From positions 1-29,252 of the IMG/VR virus record IMGVR_UViG_3300043410_001034: a DNA stretch of 29,252 nucleotides; one strand, written 5' to 3'. The first letter of the stretch is position 1. Each line of letters opens with the position of its first letter. Position numbers and translations under genes: made by a program. The stretch comes from a virus. Shown one piece after another: positions 7,169-13,837 of the stretch. The notes beneath the pieces were generated by a model, which was given only the letters and a program-made list of their open reading frames with translations, searched no databases and was not told the DNA's origin.

Positions 7169-7555
7169 ATGAAACCGTTTGACCTAGAAGCCGCATTAGC
7201 CGGCGCCCCGGTGGTGACCCGGGATGGTAGAGAAGTGACCCAGTTGAAATTGTTTGAATTAACCGGAAAAGAGCCGCTTTATGGTGTTATTGAAAACAAC
7301 GTTTACCGGTGGGATTTCAACGGGGTGTTTCGTCCAGATGGAACGAAGACCTCATATGACTTGTTCATGTTTGAGGCGGAACCGGAAGTCTGGGAGCCCA
7401 CTATGGAATTGTTGTGGCGCAACTCTCATCGATACGATCCGGTTAAAGGAACTGAAGGTTCAAAACGGATTGATGTTCAGATCCTTCAACAGCGCTGGGT
7501 CAGCGGAGACAAATCGGTATGGCGTGACGTACCGACTTTCGTGGAGGATATATGA
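7169..7555 (+). CDS. Conserved phage hypothetical protein, 128 residues
   Basis: The N-terminus MKPFDLEAALAGAPVVTRD recurs at the start of many phage hypothetical proteins as a small beta-rich domain (GREVTQLKLFELTGKEPLYGV). The C-terminal part has alternating aromatic and charged residues (MELLWRNSHRYDP, then DVQILQQRWVSGDKS). No catalytic motif is evident. GGAGG lies six bases before the ATG, and the stop overlaps the next start (ATGA). The N-terminal module is recognised; the function is not. Confidence 0.65.
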   Translation: MKPFDLEAALAGAPVVTRDGREVTQLKLFELTGKEPLYGVIENNVYRWDFNGVFRPDGTKTSYDLFMFEAEPEVWEPTMELLWRNSHRYDPVKGTEGSKRIDVQILQQRWVSGDKSVWRDVPTFVEDI

Positions 7556-7779
7556 GCGGCTACGTCTACATGCCTTGGGACTGTTGCCGGTGCGCCAACG
7601 AAGCCTGTGTCGACCGGGAATCTTGTCTGCGTTATATCGCCCGGGCAGATACGGGTTACCGGACTCCGTTCTTTGATTGGGATGCCATGCCTCGCGCCAC
7701 GAATGCTACGGAGTGTGGTCACTACATCAAATACCCCAGCCGCCCACCGGAAATCAAAATTCAACGGGGTGACGAATGA
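7552..7779 (+). CDS. Cysteine-rich small protein, possible zinc binding
   Basis: This 75-residue protein has five cysteines in residues 11-25 (DCCRCANEACVDRESCLRY) and a later CGH (C55, H57). The spacing suggests metal binding, perhaps a zinc knuckle formed with the C-terminal CGH, or an iron-sulfur site; no exact family match is recalled. It is translationally coupled on both sides by ATGA overlaps. Function unknown. Confidence 0.55.
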   Translation: MSGYVYMPWDCCRCANEACVDRESCLRYIARADTGYRTPFFDWDAMPRATNATECGHYIKYPSRPPEIKIQRGDE

Positions 7780-7955
7780 GCGGCGTACCCCACCGGATTC
7801 AAGTAGCCACACCATTCGGGCATTCAGCTTACGTCCGCGAGGATTTCGTACTAGCCCAGCTAAACAGGCTCTGGAAAACAGTTTTCGAAAGCGAGATGCT
7901 TTCGTCTAAAGAGCTCATCGAGAAATTGCAGGAATTTGAGGACAAACTAAAATGA
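7776..7955 (+). CDS. 59-residue hypothetical protein
   Basis: This frame encodes 59 residues starting MSGVPHRIQVATPFGHSAYV and ending in a helical, charged ELIEKLQEFEDKLK. Start and stop both overlap neighbours by four bases (ATGA on each side), and a G-rich GGGGTG stretch lies just before the ATG. It fills what would otherwise be a gap of about 170 bases in a tightly packed operon. No family is recognised; the C-terminal 30 residues look like a helical or coiled segment. Confidence 0.6.
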   Translation: MSGVPHRIQVATPFGHSAYVREDFVLAQLNRLWKTVFESEMLSSKELIEKLQEFEDKLK

Positions 7956-8398
7956 AAGACACAGTCATTTTTGACTTGGACGGGACTCTGGCGGACATCT
8001 CACACAGGCTCCATTACATCGAAGGCCCGGACAAAGATTGGGATGCATTCTTTAAGGCCTGCGTACACGATAAGCCAATTAACACCATCATAGGTATTCT
8101 GCAGGAGATGGCTGCTGGGGAGTATCGCATTGTCATTATGACCGGCCGTAGCGATGCTGTTTTAGATGAGACGATGGAATGGCTGAACGCTTGGGCTCCT
8201 ATTGGTCAGGACTTCGAATTGTTTATGCGTAAGGATGGGGATCACACCCCGGATGATGCTCTCAAGCTGAAATGGGTCAACGAGGGCTACATCAACAAGG
8301 ACCGGATCTTTTGTGTTTTTGAAGATCGAAAGCGCGTGGTAGATATGTGGCGGGGTCTTGGCCTGACCTGCCTTCAAGTGGCTCCCGGAGATTTCTAA
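7952..8398 (+). CDS. HAD-family phosphatase, polynucleotide 3'-phosphatase-like
   Basis: This is a 148-residue haloacid dehalogenase phosphatase. Motif I is IFDLDGTLAD (D8 nucleophile, D10 acid/base), motif II is VIMTGRS (T64), motif III is a lysine in the ALKLKWV helix near residues 103-109, and motif IV is FEDRKRVV (E124, D125). The pattern DGTLAD-x-HRL followed by TGR and FEDR resembles the phosphatase domain of T4 polynucleotide kinase (PseT), so removal of 3'-phosphates from nucleic acid is plausible. A nucleotide 5'-phosphatase role in the nucleotide-metabolism block is the alternative. The start overlaps the previous stop (ATGA), and the stop overlaps the next start (TAATG). Confidence 0.82.
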   Translation: MKDTVIFDLDGTLADISHRLHYIEGPDKDWDAFFKACVHDKPINTIIGILQEMAAGEYRIVIMTGRSDAVLDETMEWLNAWAPIGQDFELFMRKDGDHTPDDALKLKWVNEGYINKDRIFCVFEDRKRVVDMWRGLGLTCLQVAPGDF

Positions 8399-8580
8399 TG
8401 CAAACGCTCGGTGATATTGTAATCGGCGCGATCCTTGCTATCATGTGGATAGGCTTCGCAGTCTTCTTCATCTGGGGATTTAACCAGATGGGGGAATTGT
8501 GGCATCAAGAAAAGAGTACTCAGGCTAAACAAGTTGAATGTACAATCATTTACCACACTAACAAGCTGGAGGAAAAATGA
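8398..8580 (+). CDS. Small single-pass membrane protein, 60 residues
   Basis: The N-terminus MQTLGDIVIGAILAIMWIGF plus AVFFIWGF makes one long hydrophobic segment (residues about 7-28). A polar, charged tail follows, with HQEKSTQAKQVECTI. The ATG at 8398 overlaps the HAD gene stop and has GGAG seven bases upstream. An earlier in-frame start at 8347 lies inside the HAD gene and adds a non-hydrophobic N-terminus. The likely topology is an inner-membrane anchor with a cytoplasmic or periplasmic tail. It could be a superinfection-exclusion or lysis-modulating protein, without direct evidence. Confidence 0.55.
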   Translation: MQTLGDIVIGAILAIMWIGFAVFFIWGFNQMGELWHQEKSTQAKQVECTIIYHTNKLEEK

Positions 8581-8786
8581 AAGCACCAAAACGAATTTGG
8601 TTATCCCGGCACATGGACTGGGATGATGTTCAAAAACAATCTGATGACGATGTTGATTATGTCCGCGCAGACCTAGTGGGTGATTTGGTCGAGGGGTTGG
8701 AAGACATGATTAAAGGCGGCGAAAGCATGGGATGGGAGTCCGCCATTAAGGCCCGAGCCGCTCTGAAAGTGTTGGAGGAAGAATGA
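8577..8786 (+). CDS. Small acidic hypothetical protein, 69 residues
   Basis: Not recognised. It is acidic and helical (MKAPKRIWLSRHMDWDDVQK, then VDYVRADLVGDLVEGLEDMI, ending AALKVLEEE). It starts with a four-base overlap with the preceding stop (ATGA), with GGAGG a few bases upstream. It is coupled to the following gene by ATGATG. No motif points to a function. Confidence 0.6.
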   Translation: MKAPKRIWLSRHMDWDDVQKQSDDDVDYVRADLVGDLVEGLEDMIKGGESMGWESAIKARAALKVLEEE

Positions 8787-8977
8787 TGTTTGTTAAGCGG
8801 GGTCCAAATACCTACCGGCGCTGGACTCAGCCAGAAGATGATGTATTTAAAGAAGCCTATCGAAACGGTGGAATGAAAGCCGTTCGAGACGCCTTTCCAA
8901 GCCGAACACCATCATCACTGAAAAACAGGGCTAGCATCCTACACTTGCGCTCACCGTTTTCAAGGAGGAACAAATGA
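8783..8977 (+). CDS. Small Myb/SANT-like DNA-binding protein
   Basis: This 64-residue protein is basic and contains RRWTQPEDDVFKEAYRNGG and AVRDAFPSRTPSSLKNRASIL. That is a Myb/SANT-like three-helix pattern (W-x2-PED, then a turn with RTPSSLKNRA as recognition helix). Such small phage proteins usually bind DNA, often near endonuclease or regulatory genes. The ATG at 8786 is spaced better from GGAGG (8774-8778) than the ATG at 8783, so the true protein may be one residue shorter. The operon continues by an ATGA overlap into the next gene. Binding target unknown. Confidence 0.6.
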   Translation: MMFVKRGPNTYRRWTQPEDDVFKEAYRNGGMKAVRDAFPSRTPSSLKNRASILHLRSPFSRRNK

Positions 8978-9543
8978 CTGATACTGAAAAATTACTGAAA
9001 GATATTTACTTGTTCCTTATTAACCGAGGTAACTGGGCAAGACGCCAAGAAATCATTGAATCGCTCGAGGCTCATATCAAAGAGCTTGATGAGCGGCAAG
9101 CCAGAGAAGGCTCGACTACCGATCTCATTTGCACGTTGAAAGAGACGATTGAAGACTATCGAAAAGAAAACTTTGCGCTAGCAGCAGGTCAATGCACCGA
9201 AGGCGGGCCGTGGGGTGATGAGGGCGGAACATCTTATTGCAAATACATCAGACCAAAGCCAGAAGCGGAGCCTGTGGCGTGGATCATTGAATCCGAAATG
9301 CAGGACGGGTCTTACCGCCAATGGGTCAGTATGGACAGAAAAAGGCACGAAGAATACCACGATAGTCTTGCGCCAATAGCCCCTCTCTACCTTCACCCAC
9401 CCAGACCCGAGCCAGCAAGGAAGCCGATGACGGATGAAGTAATGATGGCGGGCATTAAAGATGGGGATAGTTCGGATTTCATTTCTGGGTTTCAACACGG
9501 CATTCGAGCCGCCGAAGGATTTCACGGGATAGGAGAACATTGA
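8974..9543 (+). CDS. Ea22-like conserved phage protein, 189 residues
   Basis: The first 70 residues are helical and coiled (IIESLEAHIKELDERQAR). The middle and end hold the recurring phage pattern EPVAWIIESE followed later by PLYLHPPRP and then KPMTDEVMMAG. The PVAWI...LYLHPP combination is found in many enterobacterial phage accessory proteins of the Ead/Ea22 and DUF551-associated kind, whose function is unknown. Strong GGAGG precedes the ATG at 8974, which overlaps the previous stop. The C-terminal stretch FISGFQHGIRAAEGFHGI is an ordinary helical tail. Real gene; function unassigned. Confidence 0.65.
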   Translation: MTDTEKLLKDIYLFLINRGNWARRQEIIESLEAHIKELDERQAREGSTTDLICTLKETIEDYRKENFALAAGQCTEGGPWGDEGGTSYCKYIRPKPEAEPVAWIIESEMQDGSYRQWVSMDRKRHEEYHDSLAPIAPLYLHPPRPEPARKPMTDEVMMAGIKDGDSSDFISGFQHGIRAAEGFHGIGEH

Positions 9544-9845
9544 TGGCCTCAAGAAACCACTATAGCTTCGATTACAAAGGGATTCGAATTGATCCCTACC
9601 GCATTTTTAGGATTTACCAGATTACAGACCCGGCTCAACAGCACGCAATCAAAAAACTGCTTCGGGCCGGGCGTTCTGTTAAATCACTGGAGCAAGATAT
9701 TGATGAAACCATAGCAACGCTCATGCGTTGGAAACAAATGATTGCCGAGGATACCCATGAAGAACAAGCCACCAAAAACACTGCCGAGGAAGTTTCCGAT
9801 CCGAGACCGGTTCGGCAATCCGACGATTATGGATTGTCAGCTTAA
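9543..9845 (+). CDS. Conserved phage hypothetical protein, 100 residues
   Basis: The protein starts MASRNHYSFDYKGIRIDPYR and continues RIYQITDPAQQHAIKKLLRAG, then SVKSLEQDIDETIATLMRWK. This order (short strand, DPYRI, AIKKLLRAG, helix) matches a family of small proteins found near terminase genes in many phages. Its role is unknown. The ATG at 9543 overlaps the previous stop (TGATG) and has AGGAG seven bases upstream. The C-terminal 29 codons overlap a second open frame starting at 9757. Residues 1-70 form the conserved part; the tail is polar and variable. Confidence 0.7.
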   Translation: MASRNHYSFDYKGIRIDPYRIFRIYQITDPAQQHAIKKLLRAGRSVKSLEQDIDETIATLMRWKQMIAEDTHEEQATKNTAEEVSDPRPVRQSDDYGLSA

Positions 9846-9909
9846 CCGCAAAGAACGCCGGAGACGAGCTTCCCTTATTCGAGCCAAGAGGTTTGAAGAG
9901 CTCTGGTAA
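9757..9909 (+). CDS. 50-residue basic protein overlapping the upstream gene
   Basis: In another frame from the upstream gene, this ORF begins with ATG at 9757, with GAGG at 9747-9750 six bases before it. It encodes MKNKPPKTLPRKFPIRDRFG, ending in a very basic NRKERRRRASLIRAKRFEEL segment. The NRKERRR end is a common flavour of small basic phage proteins. The 3' half does not overlap any other gene and fills the space before the terminase region. Nucleic-acid binding is likely from charge alone. Because the two proteins share 89 bases, one of them may be shorter than drawn. Confidence 0.5.
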   Translation: MKNKPPKTLPRKFPIRDRFGNPTIMDCQLNRKERRRRASLIRAKRFEELW

Positions 9910-9918
9910 AGACTATTG

Positions 9919-9960
9919 GCGTGCGGTAATATCCAGCCATCGAAACAAATTATCGCACGC
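9919..9960. repeat. Inverted repeat / hairpin before the small terminase gene
   Basis: The arms GCGTGCGGTAA (9919-9929) and TTATCGCACGC (9950-9960) pair over eleven bases with a single G-U wobble and a 20-base loop. No T-run follows, so it does not look like an intrinsic terminator. It lies two bases before the ATG of the small terminase gene. Candidate roles are a packaging-initiation (cos/pac) site bound by the small terminase, or an RNA element that sets terminase translation. Confidence 0.5.
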
Positions 9961-9962
9961 AT

Positions 9963-10532
9963 ATGTCGCAGCTACCCCGCTCCCGTAAAGACTGCCGGCC
10001 CACAGAAGCCGGTAAACTGGTCCAACGTCAAATCCTCGAGATGTACCGGGACAATCCGAACCTTAACCAGATTGCCCGGGATCTTGGATATAGCGAGACC
10101 TACGTCCGCAAAATGTATAAGCAGGCGCTCAAGGCTATCATCGTCGATGATGTCGAGACGCATCGCAAAATCGAATTAGCCCGACTCGACCACCTCCATC
10201 GCAAAGCCATGGAAGTGCTTGAAGCCTTTCATCCCATGGTTAATTCCGGGGCAGTTGTCCGGGACGTAATCGAAGATGCCGAAGGCAGAATCATCATTGA
10301 CGAAGAAACCGGAAAGCCAAAGACCGTCCGACTTCGAGATCAAGGCCCCTTGCTCCAAGCCATTGACCGTGTGGTCAAAGTATCCGAGCGCCGAGCTCGC
10401 CTGCTGGGCTTAGACATGCCCACAAAAACAGCCCTCACAGATCCGTCTGGTGAGAAAGAATCATTTGTTCAATTCTATATCCCCCACAATGGAAGAGACC
10501 AAACCGAAGAAGAAACGACTAGCGAAGAATGA
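9963..10532 (+). CDS. Terminase small subunit
   Basis: This 189-residue protein has an N-terminal helix-turn-helix at about residues 32-56 (NLNQIARDLGYSETYVRKMY), as in phage small terminases that recognise the packaging site. A helical oligomerisation segment follows (VETHRKIELARLDHLHRKAM), and the C-terminus is acidic (ends QTEEETTSEE). It would recruit and regulate the large terminase at the pac or cos site. The gene lies directly before the large subunit, overlapping it by 44 bases. No clear SD precedes the ATG at 9963; the base of an inverted repeat ends two bases before it. Position, HTH and size together make the call solid. Confidence 0.85.
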   Translation: MSQLPRSRKDCRPTEAGKLVQRQILEMYRDNPNLNQIARDLGYSETYVRKMYKQALKAIIVDDVETHRKIELARLDHLHRKAMEVLEAFHPMVNSGAVVRDVIEDAEGRIIIDEETGKPKTVRLRDQGPLLQAIDRVVKVSERRARLLGLDMPTKTALTDPSGEKESFVQFYIPHNGRDQTEEETTSEE

Positions 10533-11886
10533 ATTCCGCCCTCAGCCCGGTCCTCAAGAACAATTCTTAGGTAGCTCTGCCGACATCGTCTTGTTTGGTG
10601 GAGCGGCCGGGGGCGGTAAAAGCTTCGCTATCCTCATGGAGTGCCTTAGGCATACTCCGTCAAATCCAGAATTCTCAGCCGTCATTTTTCGACGGAATTC
10701 AACGCAGGTTAGAAACCCGGGCGGCTTATGGGATGAGGCTTTTAAGCTGTTTCCTTTCTCCGGGGCTCGGGCGGTAAGCCATCAGCTAGAATGGCGTTGG
10801 AAAGATGGTGGCAAGGTCAAAATGGCCCACCTTGAGAATGAAAATACGGTTCTTGATTGGCAGGGAGCTCAGGTCCCGCTTATTATGTTCGATGAGCTGA
10901 CCCACTTTTCGAAGAACCAGTTTTTCTACATGCTCTCCCGTAACCGTTCTCTTTGCGGGGTGCGGCCTTATGTCAGGGCTACCACAAACCCTGATGCGGA
11001 CAGTTGGGTAGCTGAGTTTATTAGCTGGTGGATTGACGAAAAGACTGGTTATCCGATTCCAGAGCGGTCAGGTGTAGTCCGCTGGTTTATCCGGCTTCAG
11101 GATACCATTGTCTGGGGAGACAGCCGCAAACAGCTTATAGCTGAATACGGAAAGGAAGTTGAACCGAAATCTTTTACTTTCATTCCCGCCCGACTTGAAG
11201 ACAACCAAATCTTAATGCGTAATGACCCGGGCTACCGGGCTAATCTGTTGGCGTTAAGTCGCGTCGAAAGAGAGCGCCTTCTCGGGGGTAACTGGAAAAT
11301 CAGACCAGTCGCCGGGATGTATTTCAAACGAACTGAAATCACCATGCTCGAAGAAGCGCCGAGCGATATTACAGGCTTTATCCGATACTGGGATTTGGCT
11401 GCAACTGAAGTCTCCGATACTTCGCCAAATCCAGATTGGACTGCAGGGGTGAAAATCGGGCTTCGCAAGAATGGGCGCTACGTGGTTCTCCACGTTATTC
11501 GTGCCCGAGAGAGATCCGGTAAGATTAGGGAGCTCGTCAAAAACACCGCTCTCATTGACGGTTACTCTTGTCTTGTCGGACTGGCGCAAGATCCCGGACA
11601 AGCCGGTAAAGACCAAGTCGAAAGTTATGTTCAAGACCTCGCTGGCTTTGCCGTCCGTACAAATCGGGTAACCGGAGACAAAGTAACTCGGGCCGAACCC
11701 TTCGCGGCTCAATGGCAGCACGGTAATGTAGATGTGGTTAGAGGGGCTTGGAACGAAGCTTACTTCGACGAGCTTGAGGCTTTCCCCAGCACAGCACATG
11801 ATGACCAAGTGGATGCATCAGCTGATGCTTTTAACGAATTGGCGCAAGACAGTCTAATGACTTGGCAGCGTTTAGGGCGTAGTTGA
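10489..11886 (+). CDS. Terminase large subunit (packaging ATPase/nuclease)
   Basis: This 465-residue motor protein pumps DNA into the prohead and cuts it. N-terminal ATPase: Walker A FGGAAGGGKSF (K44) and Walker B LIMFDELTHF (D135, E136). C-terminal RNaseH-like nuclease: RYWDLAATE (D302), AQDPGQAGKDQ (D368) and AHDDQVDASADAF (D438, D439, D442) provide the acidic metal-binding residues. Length is normal for the family. The start is uncertain: ATG at 10489 is used here, and an in-frame GTG at 10450 adds 13 residues; neither has a good SD. Translation is probably coupled to the small subunit, which it overlaps. It ends 49 bases before the portal gene. Confidence 0.95.
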   Translation: MEETKPKKKRLAKNEFRPQPGPQEQFLGSSADIVLFGGAAGGGKSFAILMECLRHTPSNPEFSAVIFRRNSTQVRNPGGLWDEAFKLFPFSGARAVSHQLEWRWKDGGKVKMAHLENENTVLDWQGAQVPLIMFDELTHFSKNQFFYMLSRNRSLCGVRPYVRATTNPDADSWVAEFISWWIDEKTGYPIPERSGVVRWFIRLQDTIVWGDSRKQLIAEYGKEVEPKSFTFIPARLEDNQILMRNDPGYRANLLALSRVERERLLGGNWKIRPVAGMYFKRTEITMLEEAPSDITGFIRYWDLAATEVSDTSPNPDWTAGVKIGLRKNGRYVVLHVIRARERSGKIRELVKNTALIDGYSCLVGLAQDPGQAGKDQVESYVQDLAGFAVRTNRVTGDKVTRAEPFAAQWQHGNVDVVRGAWNEAYFDELEAFPSTAHDDQVDASADAFNELAQDSLMTWQRLGRS

Positions 11887-11935
11887 AAAAGATTGGTTAT
11901 GGCCCGGATAATTACCGCACACTCTCGAGGGTTCT

Positions 11936-13837
11936 ATGTCACGAAGAAATAAACGAGTCGGTATTCAAAGCGTAGTCGACAAGCAGCTTGAGGAAGACCA
12001 GCGTATCCGGGCAGAAGTTGCCGATGCCGCCGCTAAGAAAATCTCTCAAGCAATCACTGGGGAAGACGTCCCCGAAGTATCCAACGATAAAACGTTGGAT
12101 AGCTTTGTCAACTTTGCCCACAATCTCGGTATTGGTAGTGACAACGCAATGTCATCCAGTACCTACGGATTTAATCCTGTCACCCGCATTCGTGTCTTGC
12201 TGGAATGGATTCACCGGGGCAGTTGGCTTGGCGGCGTCGCCGTCGACGTTGTAGCTGACGATATGACCAGAGCCGGGGTATCACTGACCGGGGAGATGGA
12301 GCCCGGCCAAGTGCTGGCAATAGAAGAAGCCGCTGTGACACTAGGGATCTGGAAGTCCGTCAACGAGACAATTAAATGGGCTCGCCTTTATGGTGGAGCT
12401 TTGGGAGTTTTGTTGGTTGAGGGGCAAGACCTTTCGACCCCGCTTCGCCTCAACACCATTCGCAAAGATCAATTCAAAGGCATTCTACCACTGGATCGTT
12501 GGATGGTAGAGCCGACTCTTTATGACCTTGTACAGGAAATGGGACCAAACATGGGTAACCCGAAGTACTACAGGGTCACCGCTATGGCACCTGCGCTAAT
12601 GAATCAAAAGATTCATTATAGTCGTTGCATTCGTTTAGAAGGTATCCGCCTTCCCTATTGGCAACGCGTTATGGAGAACCTGTGGGGGCTCAGTGTTCTC
12701 GAACGCCTTTACGATAGGATGATTGCATTCGACTCCGCGACCACAGGTGCCGCCCAATTAGTCTATAAGTCCTACATCCGCAATTACAAAATCAAGAATC
12801 TTCGACAGGTGGTGGCTGCGGGCGGAGATGCCCTAAACGGTCTTACAAAGTATGTCGAAATGATGCGTAGGTTTCAAGGTATCGAAGGCATGACTTTGCT
12901 TGATGCCGAGGATGAGGTCAGCGCCGATACCCACGCTGCATTCGGTGGCTTGTCTGAAGCACTTACCCAGTTTGCCCAGCAATTGTCCGGCTCTTTGCAG
13001 ATCCCGCTAGTGCGTCTGTTCGGCCAGTCCCCGTCTGGGTTTAGTACCGGAGAAACGGATCTCCGGAATTATTACGATACAATCAAACAGCAACAAGAAA
13101 AAGACCTACGTTCTTCAATGACCAAGGTCTACCGCGCTATAGCAGCCTCTGAAGGCGTCGAACTTCCCGAAGGCTTCCGCATCGAATTTAACAGCTTGTG
13201 GCAGTTAAGCGAGACGGAGAAAGCATCCATTGCAGAGACCACGGCGCGCACAGTAAGTAGTGTCGAGGAATCCGGGCTTATCGACAGAGGCACCGCACTC
13301 AAAGAACTAAAACAACAATCCCGCGTAACTGGTATTTTCAGCAATGTAACTGATGAACTCATTACCGACGCCGAGAATGAAGAACCGCCACTTCCTGAAG
13401 AACCGCTTGGTCATGAACCGGAAGATATGATTGAGTTCAAAGGCCCGGCTAGGGATAGTGCACAGCAAGCGGCTGGAATCCTTTATGTGGATAAAGACGG
13501 TTACCTTCTCCTCCTCCGCCGTTCCGCTCTAGCCTCCACCGGTCCGTTCACTTGGTCTTGTCCCGGTGGTTGGGTCGAAGCCGGCGAAGACTTACGTGCT
13601 GGTGCTCGCCGTGAATTTAGTGAAGAAACCGGATACACCCTCGATCCAAAGGCACCTATTGAGTATCTTGATACAAAAGATGGGTTTACGTTGTTCTTGG
13701 TCAAGGGTGTATTGCCATTCGAGCCCCAGCTCAGCGACGAGCATTACGATCATTTGTGGGTAAAGCCAGACGAGCTCCCATATGAAATGTATCCGGGATT
13801 TGCCGATAGGCTTAAAGGTCTTGCGGACAAGCTGTGA
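11936..13837 (+). CDS. Portal protein (DUF1073) with C-terminal Nudix domain
   Basis: Residues 1 to about 490 form a DUF1073-type portal (MSRRNKRVGIQS, then RVLLEWIHRGSWLGGVAV, SGSLQIPLVRLFGQSPSGF and a GETDLRNYYDTI clamp-like segment). The portal is the dodecameric ring at the DNA entry vertex. After an acidic Pro-rich linker (about 475-505) comes a Nudix hydrolase domain (about 507-610). Its Nudix box at 545-567 is complete: G545, E551, REFSEE (R559, E560, E563, E564), G566. Nudix enzymes hydrolyse nucleoside-diphosphate-linked compounds such as dNTPs, NADH or capped RNA. The SD GAGGG lies four bases before the ATG. The gene overlaps the next by four bases (GTGA). Portal plus Nudix in one polypeptide is unusual. 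Confidence 0.9.
   Translation: MSRRNKRVGIQSVVDKQLEEDQRIRAEVADAAAKKISQAITGEDVPEVSNDKTLDSFVNFAHNLGIGSDNAMSSSTYGFNPVTRIRVLLEWIHRGSWLGGVAVDVVADDMTRAGVSLTGEMEPGQVLAIEEAAVTLGIWKSVNETIKWARLYGGALGVLLVEGQDLSTPLRLNTIRKDQFKGILPLDRWMVEPTLYDLVQEMGPNMGNPKYYRVTAMAPALMNQKIHYSRCIRLEGIRLPYWQRVMENLWGLSVLERLYDRMIAFDSATTGAAQLVYKSYIRNYKIKNLRQVVAAGGDALNGLTKYVEMMRRFQGIEGMTLLDAEDEVSADTHAAFGGLSEALTQFAQQLSGSLQIPLVRLFGQSPSGFSTGETDLRNYYDTIKQQQEKDLRSSMTKVYRAIAASEGVELPEGFRIEFNSLWQLSETEKASIAETTARTVSSVEESGLIDRGTALKELKQQSRVTGIFSNVTDELITDAENEEPPLPEEPLGHEPEDMIEFKGPARDSAQQAAGILYVDKDGYLLLLRRSALASTGPFTWSCPGGWVEAGEDLRAGARREFSEETGYTLDPKAPIEYLDTKDGFTLFLVKGVLPFEPQLSDEHYDHLWVKPDELPYEMYPGFADRLKGLADKL

Noticed and set aside
10450-10488. 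Upstream GTG start for the large terminase
   Set aside because: No SD, and it adds 13 residues not needed by the family; ATG at 10489 preferred, though uncertain.
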